A stretch of 16,583 bases of DNA, from NCBI GenBank assembly GCA_964503235.1, contig CAZCZJ010000054.1:1-16583 (forward strand), given 5' to 3'. Source of the stretch: W425 sp964503235 (GTDB taxonomy: Bacteria > Chloroflexota > Dehalococcoidia > Dehalococcoidales > RBG-16-60-22). This document shows, one piece after another, positions 1 through 6,508 of this stretch; the first letter of the stretch is position 1; every line of letters begins with the position of its first letter. A program made the translations under genes and the position numbers. Under the pieces are notes generated by a model. That model worked only from the letters and a program-made list of their open reading frames with translations. It was not told where the DNA came from and ran no database searches.

Positions 1-2
1 CG

Positions 3-185
3 GAATGGCAGGGTGAAATCACCCCGGACAGCGGCATAATACCGCTAGGCAATCATATCATTGAGTTAGAAGACGGCCGACGGGGCACCGGCATCACCGG
101 AATCAACACCTATTCCTCATTCGAATTGGTAGTCGACAGTTTTAATATTAAAGGCACCGGTCCGCTGAAGCTTGAAAAGAGATAA
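3..185 (+). CDS. C-terminal 60 residues of an unidentified protein (5' truncated)
   Basis: One frame is open from the left edge of the window to a TAA at 183-185 and gives about 60 residues ending in GTGPLKLEKR. The fragment is rich in Gly, Ile and Thr and reads like a beta-rich globular C-terminus, with no membrane segment. I do not recognise the family and it does not look like the end of ProB. The stop lies only 4 nt before the ATG of proA, so the two genes are probably co-transcribed. The short overlap of the frame with the region before proA and the even residue composition favour a real coding end over chance, but the start and most of the protein lie outside the window. Confidence 0.55.
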   Translation, partial: EWQGEITPDSGIIPLGNHIIELEDGRRGTGITGINTYSSFELVVDSFNIKGTGPLKLEKR

Positions 186-189
186 AGCC

Positions 190-1464
190 ATGACAACACC
201 AATAGAACAGCTCGAAGCCAAGGGTGAAGCCGCCAGAGACGCAGCACGCCGACTGGCTTATCTCTCCACGGATATCAAGAACCGGGCCCTGGAAAATATC
301 GCCGACGACCTCCTCGACAGGAAGAACGAGATACTGGCAGCAAATCGAAAGGACTACGGCGAGGCCGAAGCCTCCGGTATGAATGCCGCCCTCCTCGACC
401 GGCTGATGCTGGACGAAAGCCGCCTCAAAGGGATAGCTGCGGATACCCGGGCTGTCGCTTCTTTACCCGACCCCATCGGCGAAACATACGAGTCGCGCAC
501 CATGCCCAACGGACTGCAAATCAGCAAGCGGCGGGTGCCCCTGGGCGTTATCGGGGCTATCTACGAAAGCCGTCCTAACGTTACCGTGGACATCTCCGTG
601 CTCTGCCTGAAGTCCGGCAACGCCGTGATTCTTCGCGGTGGTAAGGAGACCATTAACTCTAATATCGCCATCGTGAAAGTAATTCAGGACACCTGCCGGA
701 AAGCCGGTATGCCCGAGGGCTGCGTGCAGTTTATCGATAATACCGACCGCTATCTCGTCGACCACCTGCTCAAGATGAGGGATGTCATCGACCTGATGAT
801 TCCGCGGGGAGGAGCGGGGCTGATAAAATTCGTACGTGAGAACGCCGTCATGCCGGTGGTCGCGGGAGGTATCGGCGTCTGCCACACCTACGTGGATAAA
901 AGCGCCGATGTAGATAATGCCGTGGCTATCGTTTATAACGCCAAGGTACAGCGTCCCACCGTCTGCAACGCCCTGGATACGGTACTCGTCCATGCGGATA
1001 TTGCCAGAGTATTCCTGCCCAGGATGGCGGCGGAACTCAACAAAGCCGGGGTGGAGTTGCACTGCGACAAGAGGTCGCTGGCTATCCTCCAAAGCGATAA
1101 GTCACTTAAGCTGGTGCCCGCCGTCGAAGAGGACTGGGGCAAGGAGTTCCTGGCGTTGATAGCGGCAGTGAAAGTCGTCGACTCTCTAAACGCGGCACTG
1201 GAGCACATCGAGAGATACACGTCCGGGCACTCCGAGGCTATCCTTACCGGTGATAATGCCTCGGCGATGCGCTTCCTCAACGAGGTGGACGCCGCCTGCG
1301 TTTACGTCAACGCCAGCACGCGTTTCACCGACGGCAGCCAGTTCGGACTGGGGGCGGAGGTGGGCATAAGCACCCAGAAGATGCACGCGCGGGGCCCGCT
1401 GGGACTAAAAGAGCTGACGACTTATAAGTGGATTATCTTCGGTACGGGGCAGGTCAGGCCGTAG
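190..1464 (+). CDS. proA: Gamma-glutamyl phosphate reductase (glutamate-5-semialdehyde dehydrogenase)
   Basis: ProA reduces gamma-glutamyl phosphate to glutamate-5-semialdehyde with NADPH, the second step of proline synthesis, in the cytoplasm. The 424-residue product has the usual family length. Visible family blocks are PLGVIGAIYESRPNVTVD (about 117-134), the nucleotide-binding stretch LKSGNAVILRGGKE (140-153) and the catalytic-cysteine block VQRPTVCNALDTVLVH with Cys259. I chose the ATG at 190, preceded by AAGAGA at 177-182 with 7 nt spacing; a TTG at 172 would overlap the upstream gene and add six poorly conserved residues. The 4-nt gap to the upstream gene suggests an operon. No proB is visible in the window, so the kinase partner must lie elsewhere or upstream. 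Confidence 0.97.
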   Translation: MTTPIEQLEAKGEAARDAARRLAYLSTDIKNRALENIADDLLDRKNEILAANRKDYGEAEASGMNAALLDRLMLDESRLKGIAADTRAVASLPDPIGETYESRTMPNGLQISKRRVPLGVIGAIYESRPNVTVDISVLCLKSGNAVILRGGKETINSNIAIVKVIQDTCRKAGMPEGCVQFIDNTDRYLVDHLLKMRDVIDLMIPRGGAGLIKFVRENAVMPVVAGGIGVCHTYVDKSADVDNAVAIVYNAKVQRPTVCNALDTVLVHADIARVFLPRMAAELNKAGVELHCDKRSLAILQSDKSLKLVPAVEEDWGKEFLALIAAVKVVDSLNAALEHIERYTSGHSEAILTGDNASAMRFLNEVDAACVYVNASTRFTDGSQFGLGAEVGISTQKMHARGPLGLKELTTYKWIIFGTGQVRP

Positions 1465-1500
1465 GCCAAAGGTAATTGAATATCTCAAAGATAGCCATAA

Positions 1501-1525
1501 TGAGCCGGCCTGCATCATCGGCTCA
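1501..1525. terminator. Hairpin between convergent genes, possible bidirectional terminator
   Basis: TGAGCCG (1501-1507) pairs perfectly with CGGCTCA (1519-1525) across an 11-nt loop. It sits 36 nt after the proA stop and 44 nt after the stop of the convergent PRC-barrel gene. No clean T-run follows on either strand, only the T-rich stretch around 1536-1545, so termination is inferred mainly from position. Confidence 0.4.
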
Positions 1526-1569
1526 CCGGGACATTTCAATTCTTGGACAAGTTGTTTGACCTGTAGACA

Positions 1570-2169
1570 CTAAACTGTATTGTCTTCTATCAAAGCTTCA
1601 GCCGCGTTCTGCTTGACGGATTCAATGCCTTTCAATGCACTTTCTTTGGCATTATAACCCTGAGATACCGCTATGATCTCTCCGTTGGTAGCAACCAGAT
1701 TAAACCTGAATTCACCCGCCACGTCCTTGTTTATCTCGAACTTGGCATCAGGCTTGTGTCTGCCTACTTTTATTATCCTCTGTTGCACTATTCCCATATA
1801 TGACTCGTAACCACGGCTGGTATAATAGCGGTCAAGTAACTCCAGGTCTTTCTCTTCCTGCCACTTACCAATCTCTTCCAGCCACATGTCCTTGTCCATA
1901 CCCGGTGCATTTTTCAAGACTTCTTCCGGCATATCCAGAATAAATCTCATCGTCGCCGGGTGCCACTTTAAAGCGGCCCAGGGTATGGCGAACCACTTGT
2001 CGCTGATGCCGAGAATGCCGCCATAGGCGACTAGCGCGAATGCAATCATACCTTCGCGCATATCCACTACAAAGGTCTGTACCTGTCCCATATCTTCGTC
2101 CTTTTTATTGACTACATCATACTGTTCTAACTTGTTGCTGGATACGAATCTTGTAGATTTGCTACTCAT
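1570..2169 (-). CDS. PRC-barrel domain fused to a DUF1508/YegP-like domain
   Basis: The 199-residue product has two recognisable parts. Residues about 12-80 form a PRC-barrel-like beta domain (QYDVVNKKDEDMGQVQTFVVD, then WFAIPWAALKW). Residues about 142-196 match the YegP/DUF1508 pattern (KFEINKDVAGEFRFNLVATN, GEIIAVSQGY, then a GIESVKQNA helix). The linker between them is charged and helical. PRC-barrels occur in RNA-processing, photosynthetic and stress-related proteins; DUF1508 proteins have no firm function, so the role of the fusion is unknown. The start is well supported: ATG at 2167-2169 (minus) with AAGGAGGA 5 nt upstream. There is no signal peptide or membrane segment. It stands alone, convergent with proA, behind a long A/T-rich leader. 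Confidence 0.85.
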   Translation of the reverse strand: MSSKSTRFVSSNKLEQYDVVNKKDEDMGQVQTFVVDMREGMIAFALVAYGGILGISDKWFAIPWAALKWHPATMRFILDMPEEVLKNAPGMDKDMWLEEIGKWQEEKDLELLDRYYTSRGYESYMGIVQQRIIKVGRHKPDAKFEINKDVAGEFRFNLVATNGEIIAVSQGYNAKESALKGIESVKQNAAEALIEDNTV

Positions 2170-2405
2170 TGTATTCCTCCTTAGGTATTTTATGACTTTC
2201 CTTCCTTGTTAATCAATCTGACCTTTTTACAGGAGAGTTATCCAGACAATACCATCTACAATCATCACTGAGCTTAAAATCAACAAAAGTCAGTACCACC
2301 ACTTTGATTTTACTTTAGTGGGGAAATATTACTACTCTCCTCATTTCTTGTCAAGTTTTTATGACCTTGCCTTAAAAAGGACTCGAAATATAATTTTATT
2401 AAAAT
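2170..2405. other. A/T-rich intergenic region upstream of the PRC-barrel gene
   Basis: No coding frame is supported here. It must hold the promoter of the minus-strand PRC-barrel gene. The most visible structure is an inverted repeat, TAAAATCAA (2275-2283) and TTGATTTTA (2304-2312), perfect over 9 bp with a 20-nt spacer, about 105 nt upstream of the start codon. It could be an operator or a transcript hairpin; nothing else in the sequence decides which. Confidence 0.4.
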
Positions 2406-2408
2406 CAA

Positions 2409-2588
2409 TCGAAAGGTGGGAATAGATAATTCAAGGGGGGAGAGGCGGGGAGGAAATGCTATCGGATAAGCCGCGAATGATACAGGGCGGGGCTAAACTA
2501 ACGGACAACCGCACGATAATACTCGGCGGCCGGGTGGGAAAAGATAACTCTTGCTTGGGGAGGTAATGGAGGAGAGGTTTCCCCTCCT
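2409..2588. repeat. Intergenic palindromic element, copy 1 (degenerate)
   Basis: This G-rich, non-coding stretch carries two copies of the window's dispersed core GGGTGGGAAWAGATA: a partial one at 2415-2428 (GGTGGGAATAGATA) and a full one at 2532-2546. The block 2489-2546 aligns with the right halves of the copies near 3.5 kb and 11.4 kb (GGGGC, then CGGACA or similar, then GATRATA, GGCGG, core). A hairpin with one mismatch closes it: AGGAGAGG (2570-2577) and CCCCTCCT (2581-2588). It lies between the PRC-barrel promoter region and the 3' end of rph. Confidence 0.6.
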
Positions 2589-2624
2589 ATAATCTGTATT
2601 ATTTTCAGGAGCAGAAATTAAAGA

Positions 2625-3350
2625 CTAACGAGTGGTATTTAATATCTCCTGCTGTACCTGGAAAAGCTGCTGGATTCCCTTTTCCGCCAGCGTCAGCAAA
2701 TCGTTGACGGAGGCGCGGGTAAATGGCTTGCCTTCGGCGGTGCCCTGAATCTCGACGAACTCACCCTTACTCGTCATCACCACGTTGAAGTCGACCGCCG
2801 CCTGGGAGTCCTCGTCGTAGCAGAGGTCCAGCATCATGTAGGTATTAACGATGCCCACGCTGGTAGCCGCCACGGCGCTCTTGAGAGGTATCGACGATAT
2901 TACACCCATATTCGCCAGCGTTCCCAGGGCCTGGTGTAGAGCAACGTAAGCTCCGGTGATTGCCGCCGTCCGGGTGCCGCCGTCAGCCTGAATAACATCA
3001 CAATCGATGATTAATGTCCTCTCGCCCAGCTCACCGAGGTCAGCTACCGCCCGCAGCGAACGCCCTATCATCCGCTGGATTTCCTGGTTCCTGCCCCCTA
3101 CTCTACCCAGCGCCGAATCACGCTGGCTGCGTGTAACCGTTGCCCGGGGCAGCATGGCATACTCGGCGGTAATCCAGCCGGTACCGCTCCCTTTTAAAAA
3201 GGGGGGAACACGTTCTTCGACGCTTACCGAGCAGAGGACATGTGTTTTGCCCAGTTTTATCAGCGCCGACCCCTCGGCAAAGCTCTGATAGTTGGTAATT
3301 ATCTCCACCGGTCTTAACTCGTCATATTTACGCCCGTCAGTTCTCTTCAC
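2625..3350 (-). CDS. rph: Ribonuclease PH
   Basis: RNase PH is a phosphorolytic 3'-5' exoribonuclease that trims tRNA 3' ends, acting as a hexamer of dimers in the cytoplasm. The 241-residue length is typical. Family blocks visible are the N-terminal R-x-DGRKYDELRPV, SQRDSALGRVGGRNQEIQRM, RSLRAVADL, the phosphate-binding GGTRT (124-128), LDLCYDEDSQAAVDFNVVM with acidic residues at 181 and 187, and VEIQGTAEG. The start is a GTG at 3348-3350 with GGGAG about 7 nt upstream; no better start precedes it. The stop is TAG at 2625-2627. An rdgB-type gene, a frequent downstream neighbour, is absent. Palindromic repeat elements flank the gene on both sides, so it appears to be transcribed alone. Confidence 0.97.
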   Translation of the reverse strand: MKRTDGRKYDELRPVEIITNYQSFAEGSALIKLGKTHVLCSVSVEERVPPFLKGSGTGWITAEYAMLPRATVTRSQRDSALGRVGGRNQEIQRMIGRSLRAVADLGELGERTLIIDCDVIQADGGTRTAAITGAYVALHQALGTLANMGVISSIPLKSAVAATSVGIVNTYMMLDLCYDEDSQAAVDFNVVMTSKGEFVEIQGTAEGKPFTRASVNDLLTLAEKGIQQLFQVQQEILNTTR

Positions 3351-3422
3351 TCAAATTCTCCCGTCCCGTCAATAATATGTCAGAGTATAGCATTGATGAT
3401 GGGGGATGGCAATCCGGTCTAC

Positions 3423-3596
3423 CTCACCCCCTGTGTCCCCCTCTCCTGTCAAGGAGAGGGGGAGGTTATAGAAGAGGGGCTGATGCCCCTCTTAAACGCT
3501 CCACTGGTGGCGGTGGGGCTAAATAGCTACGGGATAAGCAGCGGATGATAACGGGTGGTCTGGGTGTGAAAAGATAACGTCGGGGAGGGGGTAAAG
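3423..3596. repeat. Intergenic palindromic element, copy 2
   Basis: A non-coding element of about 174 bp between rph and pncC. It opens with CTCACCCCC (3423-3431) and closes with GGGGGTAAAG (3587-3596), an imperfect terminal inverted repeat. Inside are a perfect 12-bp hairpin (3436-3447 with 3452-3463, 4-nt loop), a perfect 9-bp hairpin (AAGAGGGGC 3472-3480 with GCCCCTCTT 3485-3493, loop TGAT) and the core GATGATA-GGGTGG-GGGTGTGAAAAGATA (3544-3576, one mismatch in the core). Frames through it have biased Pro/Arg-rich translations and are not genes. Confidence 0.75.
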
Positions 3597-3608
3597 TCCC
3601 GCCTCCTG

Positions 3609-4100
3609 CTAAGTATTCCCTAGCTCCAACAAATATTCCTTGAGCCACATTAAACCCGCCTCGGCCGCGCTCTGCTTGTTCTGCTTGCGGTCGCCGTAAA
3701 ACTTGTGCCGCTGGCTCAAAGTCCCGTTTTTATCGGCCAGTCCCAGGTAAAAAAGCCCCACCGCTTTATCCGACGTGGCGCCGCCCGAACCGGCTATACC
3801 CGTATCGGCTATACAGATGTCCACCGCCAGGACCTTCCTTCCCCCCAGCGCCATTTCCTCGGCTACCTGAGCGCTGACGGCGCCGTGCTTTTCCAGCGTG
3901 TCGGCTTTTACGCCGATGACTTTCATCTTGATTTCGTTACTGTAGGCTGTCACCGAACCTTTGTAATAATCGGAGCTGCCGGGTATATTGGTAATCAGAT
4001 GCGATATCAGCCCGCCCGTAGCCGACTCCACCACACCCAGACTAAGCCCCTTTTGCTTTAGTAAGTTGCCGATTTCCTGCGATAGTTTATTCATTTCCAT
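3609..4100 (-). CDS. pncC: Nicotinamide-nucleotide amidohydrolase, PncC/CinA C-terminal family
   Basis: The family deamidates nicotinamide mononucleotide to nicotinate mononucleotide, recycling the by-product of NAD-dependent DNA ligase. The 163-residue protein is a stand-alone PncC domain without the N-terminal molybdopterin-like domain of full CinA. Diagnostic blocks are VESATGGLISHLITNIPGSS (24-43, with the conserved Ser26), YYKGSVTAYSNEIKM, HGAVSAQVAEEMA, ADTGIAGSGG, KAVGLFYLGL and the late GDR. ATG at 4098-4100 overlaps the radical SAM stop by 1 nt (TGATG), with GGAGAGG 8 nt upstream; a second ATG two codons later would be too far from it. The overlap implies translational coupling. It is the last gene of a three-gene operon. 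Confidence 0.93.
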   Translation of the reverse strand: MEMNKLSQEIGNLLKQKGLSLGVVESATGGLISHLITNIPGSSDYYKGSVTAYSNEIKMKVIGVKADTLEKHGAVSAQVAEEMALGGRKVLAVDICIADTGIAGSGGATSDKAVGLFYLGLADKNGTLSQRHKFYGDRKQNKQSAAEAGLMWLKEYLLELGNT

Positions 4101-5236
4101 CAGACATACCTCTCCATTAAGCCGAACAGCAGCTCATCGCCGACGCCGTTTTCACCCAGTCTTGCCATCACGCTTTCAACCTGCGCGCGAAGATTAACAT
4201 CGGCAATCTCATCAAGCCTGTTTATGAGCCCGAGGCGACGCCCCAGTTTATAGATATCTCTTTCTTCCGGTGACAGCGCCTGGAAGCGTTCGATAACCTT
4301 GAGCATCTTTTCTTTATCTCCGGGCAGCCTGCCTTCAACCTCCGGGAGGAGGTTTATCATATGGTCGCTGACAACCTGCGCAGGACAGTAAAGGTTTTCT
4401 ATCAATACCTTCTCTTCTTCAACGATTTCCTCGTCGGTGGAACGGACAAACTCACCGCTCTCTACATCGTTATATAAAGGCATTCTCGGCTGTATTGTCA
4501 GAGTACGGAACCGGATATAATCAGGGCTGATTTGATTTAACGCCCTAGCCGTTTCCAGAGCGTGTTCACGCCACCATTTTTTACCCCCGGCTCCCAGCAT
4601 TACGTACTCGCACAGGGAGATGCCCGAAGCCACTACGTTTTTCCCGGCAGTAATATGGTCGGCGGCGGTAACCCCCTTGTCGAGGAATTCAAGAACGGGG
4701 TCGTAGCCCGACTCCATCCCGATGTGAATCCTGGAAAGCCCGGCATTATACAGTTCCTTCAGTTCGTCAACGCTTTTCCGGGCGGCGGTGTGTGACCGGG
4801 CATAGCTCGTGATACGGTCGATTTCCGGGAACGTCTTTTTAAGATACCTGATTATCTCCACAAGGTCAGCCGTCTTCATGATGAGGGTATTGGCATCCTG
4901 CAGGAAGGCGTGCCTGCCACCGGCATACATCCAGAGAGCCACGTTCCGGTAGCTTTCATTTGGGGGATTATTATATACACTGGCGGCTGTTTCTCTTGGA
5001 TTTTCGCTATTTTTTTGAGCCATCTCCTTTATCTTATCCTGAATAGCTTTAGCCGTGTCGATATCCCGCTTGACCTCTTCAACCGACCTAAGCTGGAATT
5101 TCGCGCCCTTGTAAATAGGGCAGAATTTGCAGCGATTCCAGGGACAGTTACGGGTAACACGGATAAGCAGCGAAAAAGCCTCATTCGGCGGGCGGATTGG
5201 ACCCAGCTCGAAAGATTCCTCGGCAGTTCCCATCAT
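4100..5236 (-). CDS. Radical SAM protein, Elp3/MiaB-like, with Cx4Cx2C cluster motif
   Basis: The 378-residue product has an iron-sulfur cluster motif near the N-terminus, TRNCPWNRCKFCPIYKG, with Cys31, Cys36 and Cys39. The spacing is Cx4Cx2C rather than the common Cx3Cx2C. The later block IHIGMESGYDPVLEFLDKGV is typical of Elp3/MiaB-like TIM barrels and probably contacts SAM. The C-terminal 100 residues are helical and have no extra cysteine cluster, TRAM or cobalamin domain that I can see. The substrate is unknown. I chose ATG at 5234-5236, which overlaps the upstream stop in the classic ATGA arrangement; GTG at 5242 and ATG at 5233 are alternatives. It is the middle gene of the operon with the metallo-hydrolase and PncC. 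Confidence 0.88.
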   Translation of the reverse strand: MMGTAEESFELGPIRPPNEAFSLLIRVTRNCPWNRCKFCPIYKGAKFQLRSVEEVKRDIDTAKAIQDKIKEMAQKNSENPRETAASVYNNPPNESYRNVALWMYAGGRHAFLQDANTLIMKTADLVEIIRYLKKTFPEIDRITSYARSHTAARKSVDELKELYNAGLSRIHIGMESGYDPVLEFLDKGVTAADHITAGKNVVASGISLCEYVMLGAGGKKWWREHALETARALNQISPDYIRFRTLTIQPRMPLYNDVESGEFVRSTDEEIVEEEKVLIENLYCPAQVVSDHMINLLPEVEGRLPGDKEKMLKVIERFQALSPEERDIYKLGRRLGLINRLDEIADVNLRAQVESVMARLGENGVGDELLFGLMERYV

Positions 5237-5895
5237 AACCACTGGAAAACATTACCTTTGATAAAATCAAAATTAGCCGTTACCCTCTCAGCACCAGTGA
5301 CGGTATCCATATGTCCGGGGAGCAGCAATTCTATATCCAGCTTTGATAAACTCTCAATCGTCTTTTTCAATTCATCGCCATTGCCGCCCGGGAGGTCTAC
5401 CCTGCCGGTGTTCATATCGAATAATACATCGCCGCAAATCAATATTTTCTCCGTCCTGTTGTAGTAACAAATACTGTCCGGTGAATGCCCGGGAGACAGT
5501 ATCATCTCCCACTCTGCATCACCGATAGCCAGGCGGTCGCTGTCAAAGATGGCGTCCTCGGTGAACTCCGTCGGCGTTATTCCGAAAATCCTGGCTCCCC
5601 CGATGACCACGAAGTCATAGTTTTCCTTCTGGATAGGATGCAGGGTTATTTTCGCTCCGGAAATTTCTTTAAAGGCTTCATTAGCGTTGCAGTGGTCGAT
5701 ATGCAGATGGGTATTGGCGATAATACCGATACTACCGGCATCGATGCCATCCTTACGGAGGCCATCCAACCGGTCATTTAAAAACATATCATTGCCGGGG
5801 TCGATGATGACCCCGGGGTTACCGGTAATGACGTAGGTATTACAGTCGAGCATACCCCGCTCCGGGTAAAGGTATAGATTATTTGTCAATTTCAT
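5233..5895 (-). CDS. Metallo-beta-lactamase-fold hydrolase (glyoxalase II-like)
   Basis: The 220-residue protein has the complete metal-binding set of the fold: THLHIDH with His63, His65, Asp67 and His68, then SPGHSPDS with His137, CGDVLF with Asp156, and LLPGHMD with His195. This predicts a two-metal hydrolase, as in glyoxalase II and related thioester or lactone hydrolases. No signal peptide is present, so it is cytoplasmic. The exact substrate cannot be read from the sequence. ATG at 5893-5895 has GGAGA 9 nt upstream. It is the first gene of an operon with the radical SAM and PncC genes (4-nt and 1-nt overlaps) and is divergent from the small membrane protein gene at 5985. Confidence 0.9.
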   Translation of the reverse strand: MKLTNNLYLYPERGMLDCNTYVITGNPGVIIDPGNDMFLNDRLDGLRKDGIDAGSIGIIANTHLHIDHCNANEAFKEISGAKITLHPIQKENYDFVVIGGARIFGITPTEFTEDAIFDSDRLAIGDAEWEMILSPGHSPDSICYYNRTEKILICGDVLFDMNTGRVDLPGGNGDELKKTIESLSKLDIELLLPGHMDTVTGAERVTANFDFIKGNVFQWL

Positions 5896-5984
5896 GCTAT
5901 ATTATCTCCAAAAGTATATATCGTCACCTGTTTTGATTATATAATATCCGTACAAACAGGATAAACCTGGAAGGAGGTTGTTAT
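5896..5984. promoter_or_regulatory. Divergent promoter region with a dyad around a TATAAT box
   Basis: Between the divergent genes, CCTGTTT (5927-5933) and AAACAGG (5954-5960) form a perfect 7-bp inverted repeat with a 20-nt spacer. The spacer contains TATAAT at 5940-5945, a plausible -10 for the + strand gene, though the matching -35 is poor. A very strong ribosome-binding site (AAGGAGGT) precedes the gene at 5985. The dyad could be an operator controlling one or both directions. Confidence 0.45.
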
Positions 5985-6188
5985 ATGGGATATCTGGCTT
6001 TAGCTATAGGGGTTATCGGGGGACTCTGCGGCGTCATGGGAGTCATCACTTCCTTTGACATACTGGATGACCCGGTAATCTCAAAACTCGGTAACGGAGA
6101 ATTCATGTTCTGGTTCCTGGCGGCGGGGATTCTGCTCCTGGGCAGTATCGCCATATCGGTAGGCTACAAGAATACTTCGGTCGATTAA
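5985..6188 (+). CDS. Small two-helix membrane protein, function unknown
   Basis: The 67-residue product has two hydrophobic segments, about residues 3-22 (LALAIGVIGGLCGVMGVITS) and 41-60 (MFWFLAAGILLLGSIAISVG), joined by a short acidic loop (FDILDDPVISKLGNGE). The N-terminus is short, so a helical hairpin in the cytoplasmic membrane is likely. I do not recognise a named family. The start is convincing: ATG with AAGGAGGT 7 nt upstream. The downstream DUF167 gene begins 35 nt after the stop on the same strand and may be co-transcribed. Confidence 0.8.
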   Translation: MGYLALAIGVIGGLCGVMGVITSFDILDDPVISKLGNGEFMFWFLAAGILLLGSIAISVGYKNTSVD

Positions 6189-6223
6189 CCTGTATTTTGA
6201 TTCCTTAAAGATACGACAACGAA

Positions 6224-6508
6224 TTGACCGAAGATAAAAACAATACATCCACCCGACTTCATGTCAGGGTAACACCCGGAGCCAGCCAAAATGAAGTACG
6301 CGGCTTTACCGACGGCGTGCTGTACGTCAAGGTGGCGGCATTACCGGATAGAGGTAAAGCCAATAGAGAGCTTATTGATTACCTCAGCCGGATACTGGAT
6401 ATCAATAAATCATCGCTGCACCTTTTAAAGGGGCATACCAGCCGCAACAAGGTAATTGCTGTTGATAGATTAAGCCTGGAGGATATTATTCGGCGGATTT
6501 CTGCTTAG
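6224..6508 (+). CDS. DUF167 / YggU (UPF0235) family protein
   Basis: The 94-residue product matches the UPF0235 pattern: LHVRVTPGASQNEVRGF, then LYVKVAALPDRGKANRELIDYLSRIL, then LHLLKGHTSRNKVIAV. The family is small, cytoplasmic and of unknown biochemical function. The only possible start after the in-frame stop at 6206-6208 is the TTG at 6224-6226, which lacks a good ribosome-binding site, so translation may be weak or coupled to the membrane protein gene upstream. Its last 23 nt overlap the 3' end of the convergent DUF4349 gene. Confidence 0.88.
   Translation: MTEDKNNTSTRLHVRVTPGASQNEVRGFTDGVLYVKVAALPDRGKANRELIDYLSRILDINKSSLHLLKGHTSRNKVIAVDRLSLEDIIRRISA

Noticed and set aside
463..1092. 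209-codon open frame antisense to proA
   Set aside because: It lies wholly inside proA on the other strand, its translation has no recognisable domain, and proA is unambiguous. It reflects the GC-biased third positions of proA.
1465..1569. A tRNA or small RNA between proA and the PRC-barrel gene
   Set aside because: Only one 7-bp hairpin is present. No cloverleaf or T-loop sequence (GTTCRA type) can be built.
3466..3648. 60-codon frame with Pro/Arg-rich translation
   Set aside because: It runs through the palindromic element and into the end of pncC. The composition comes from the repeat, and no ribosome-binding site fits.
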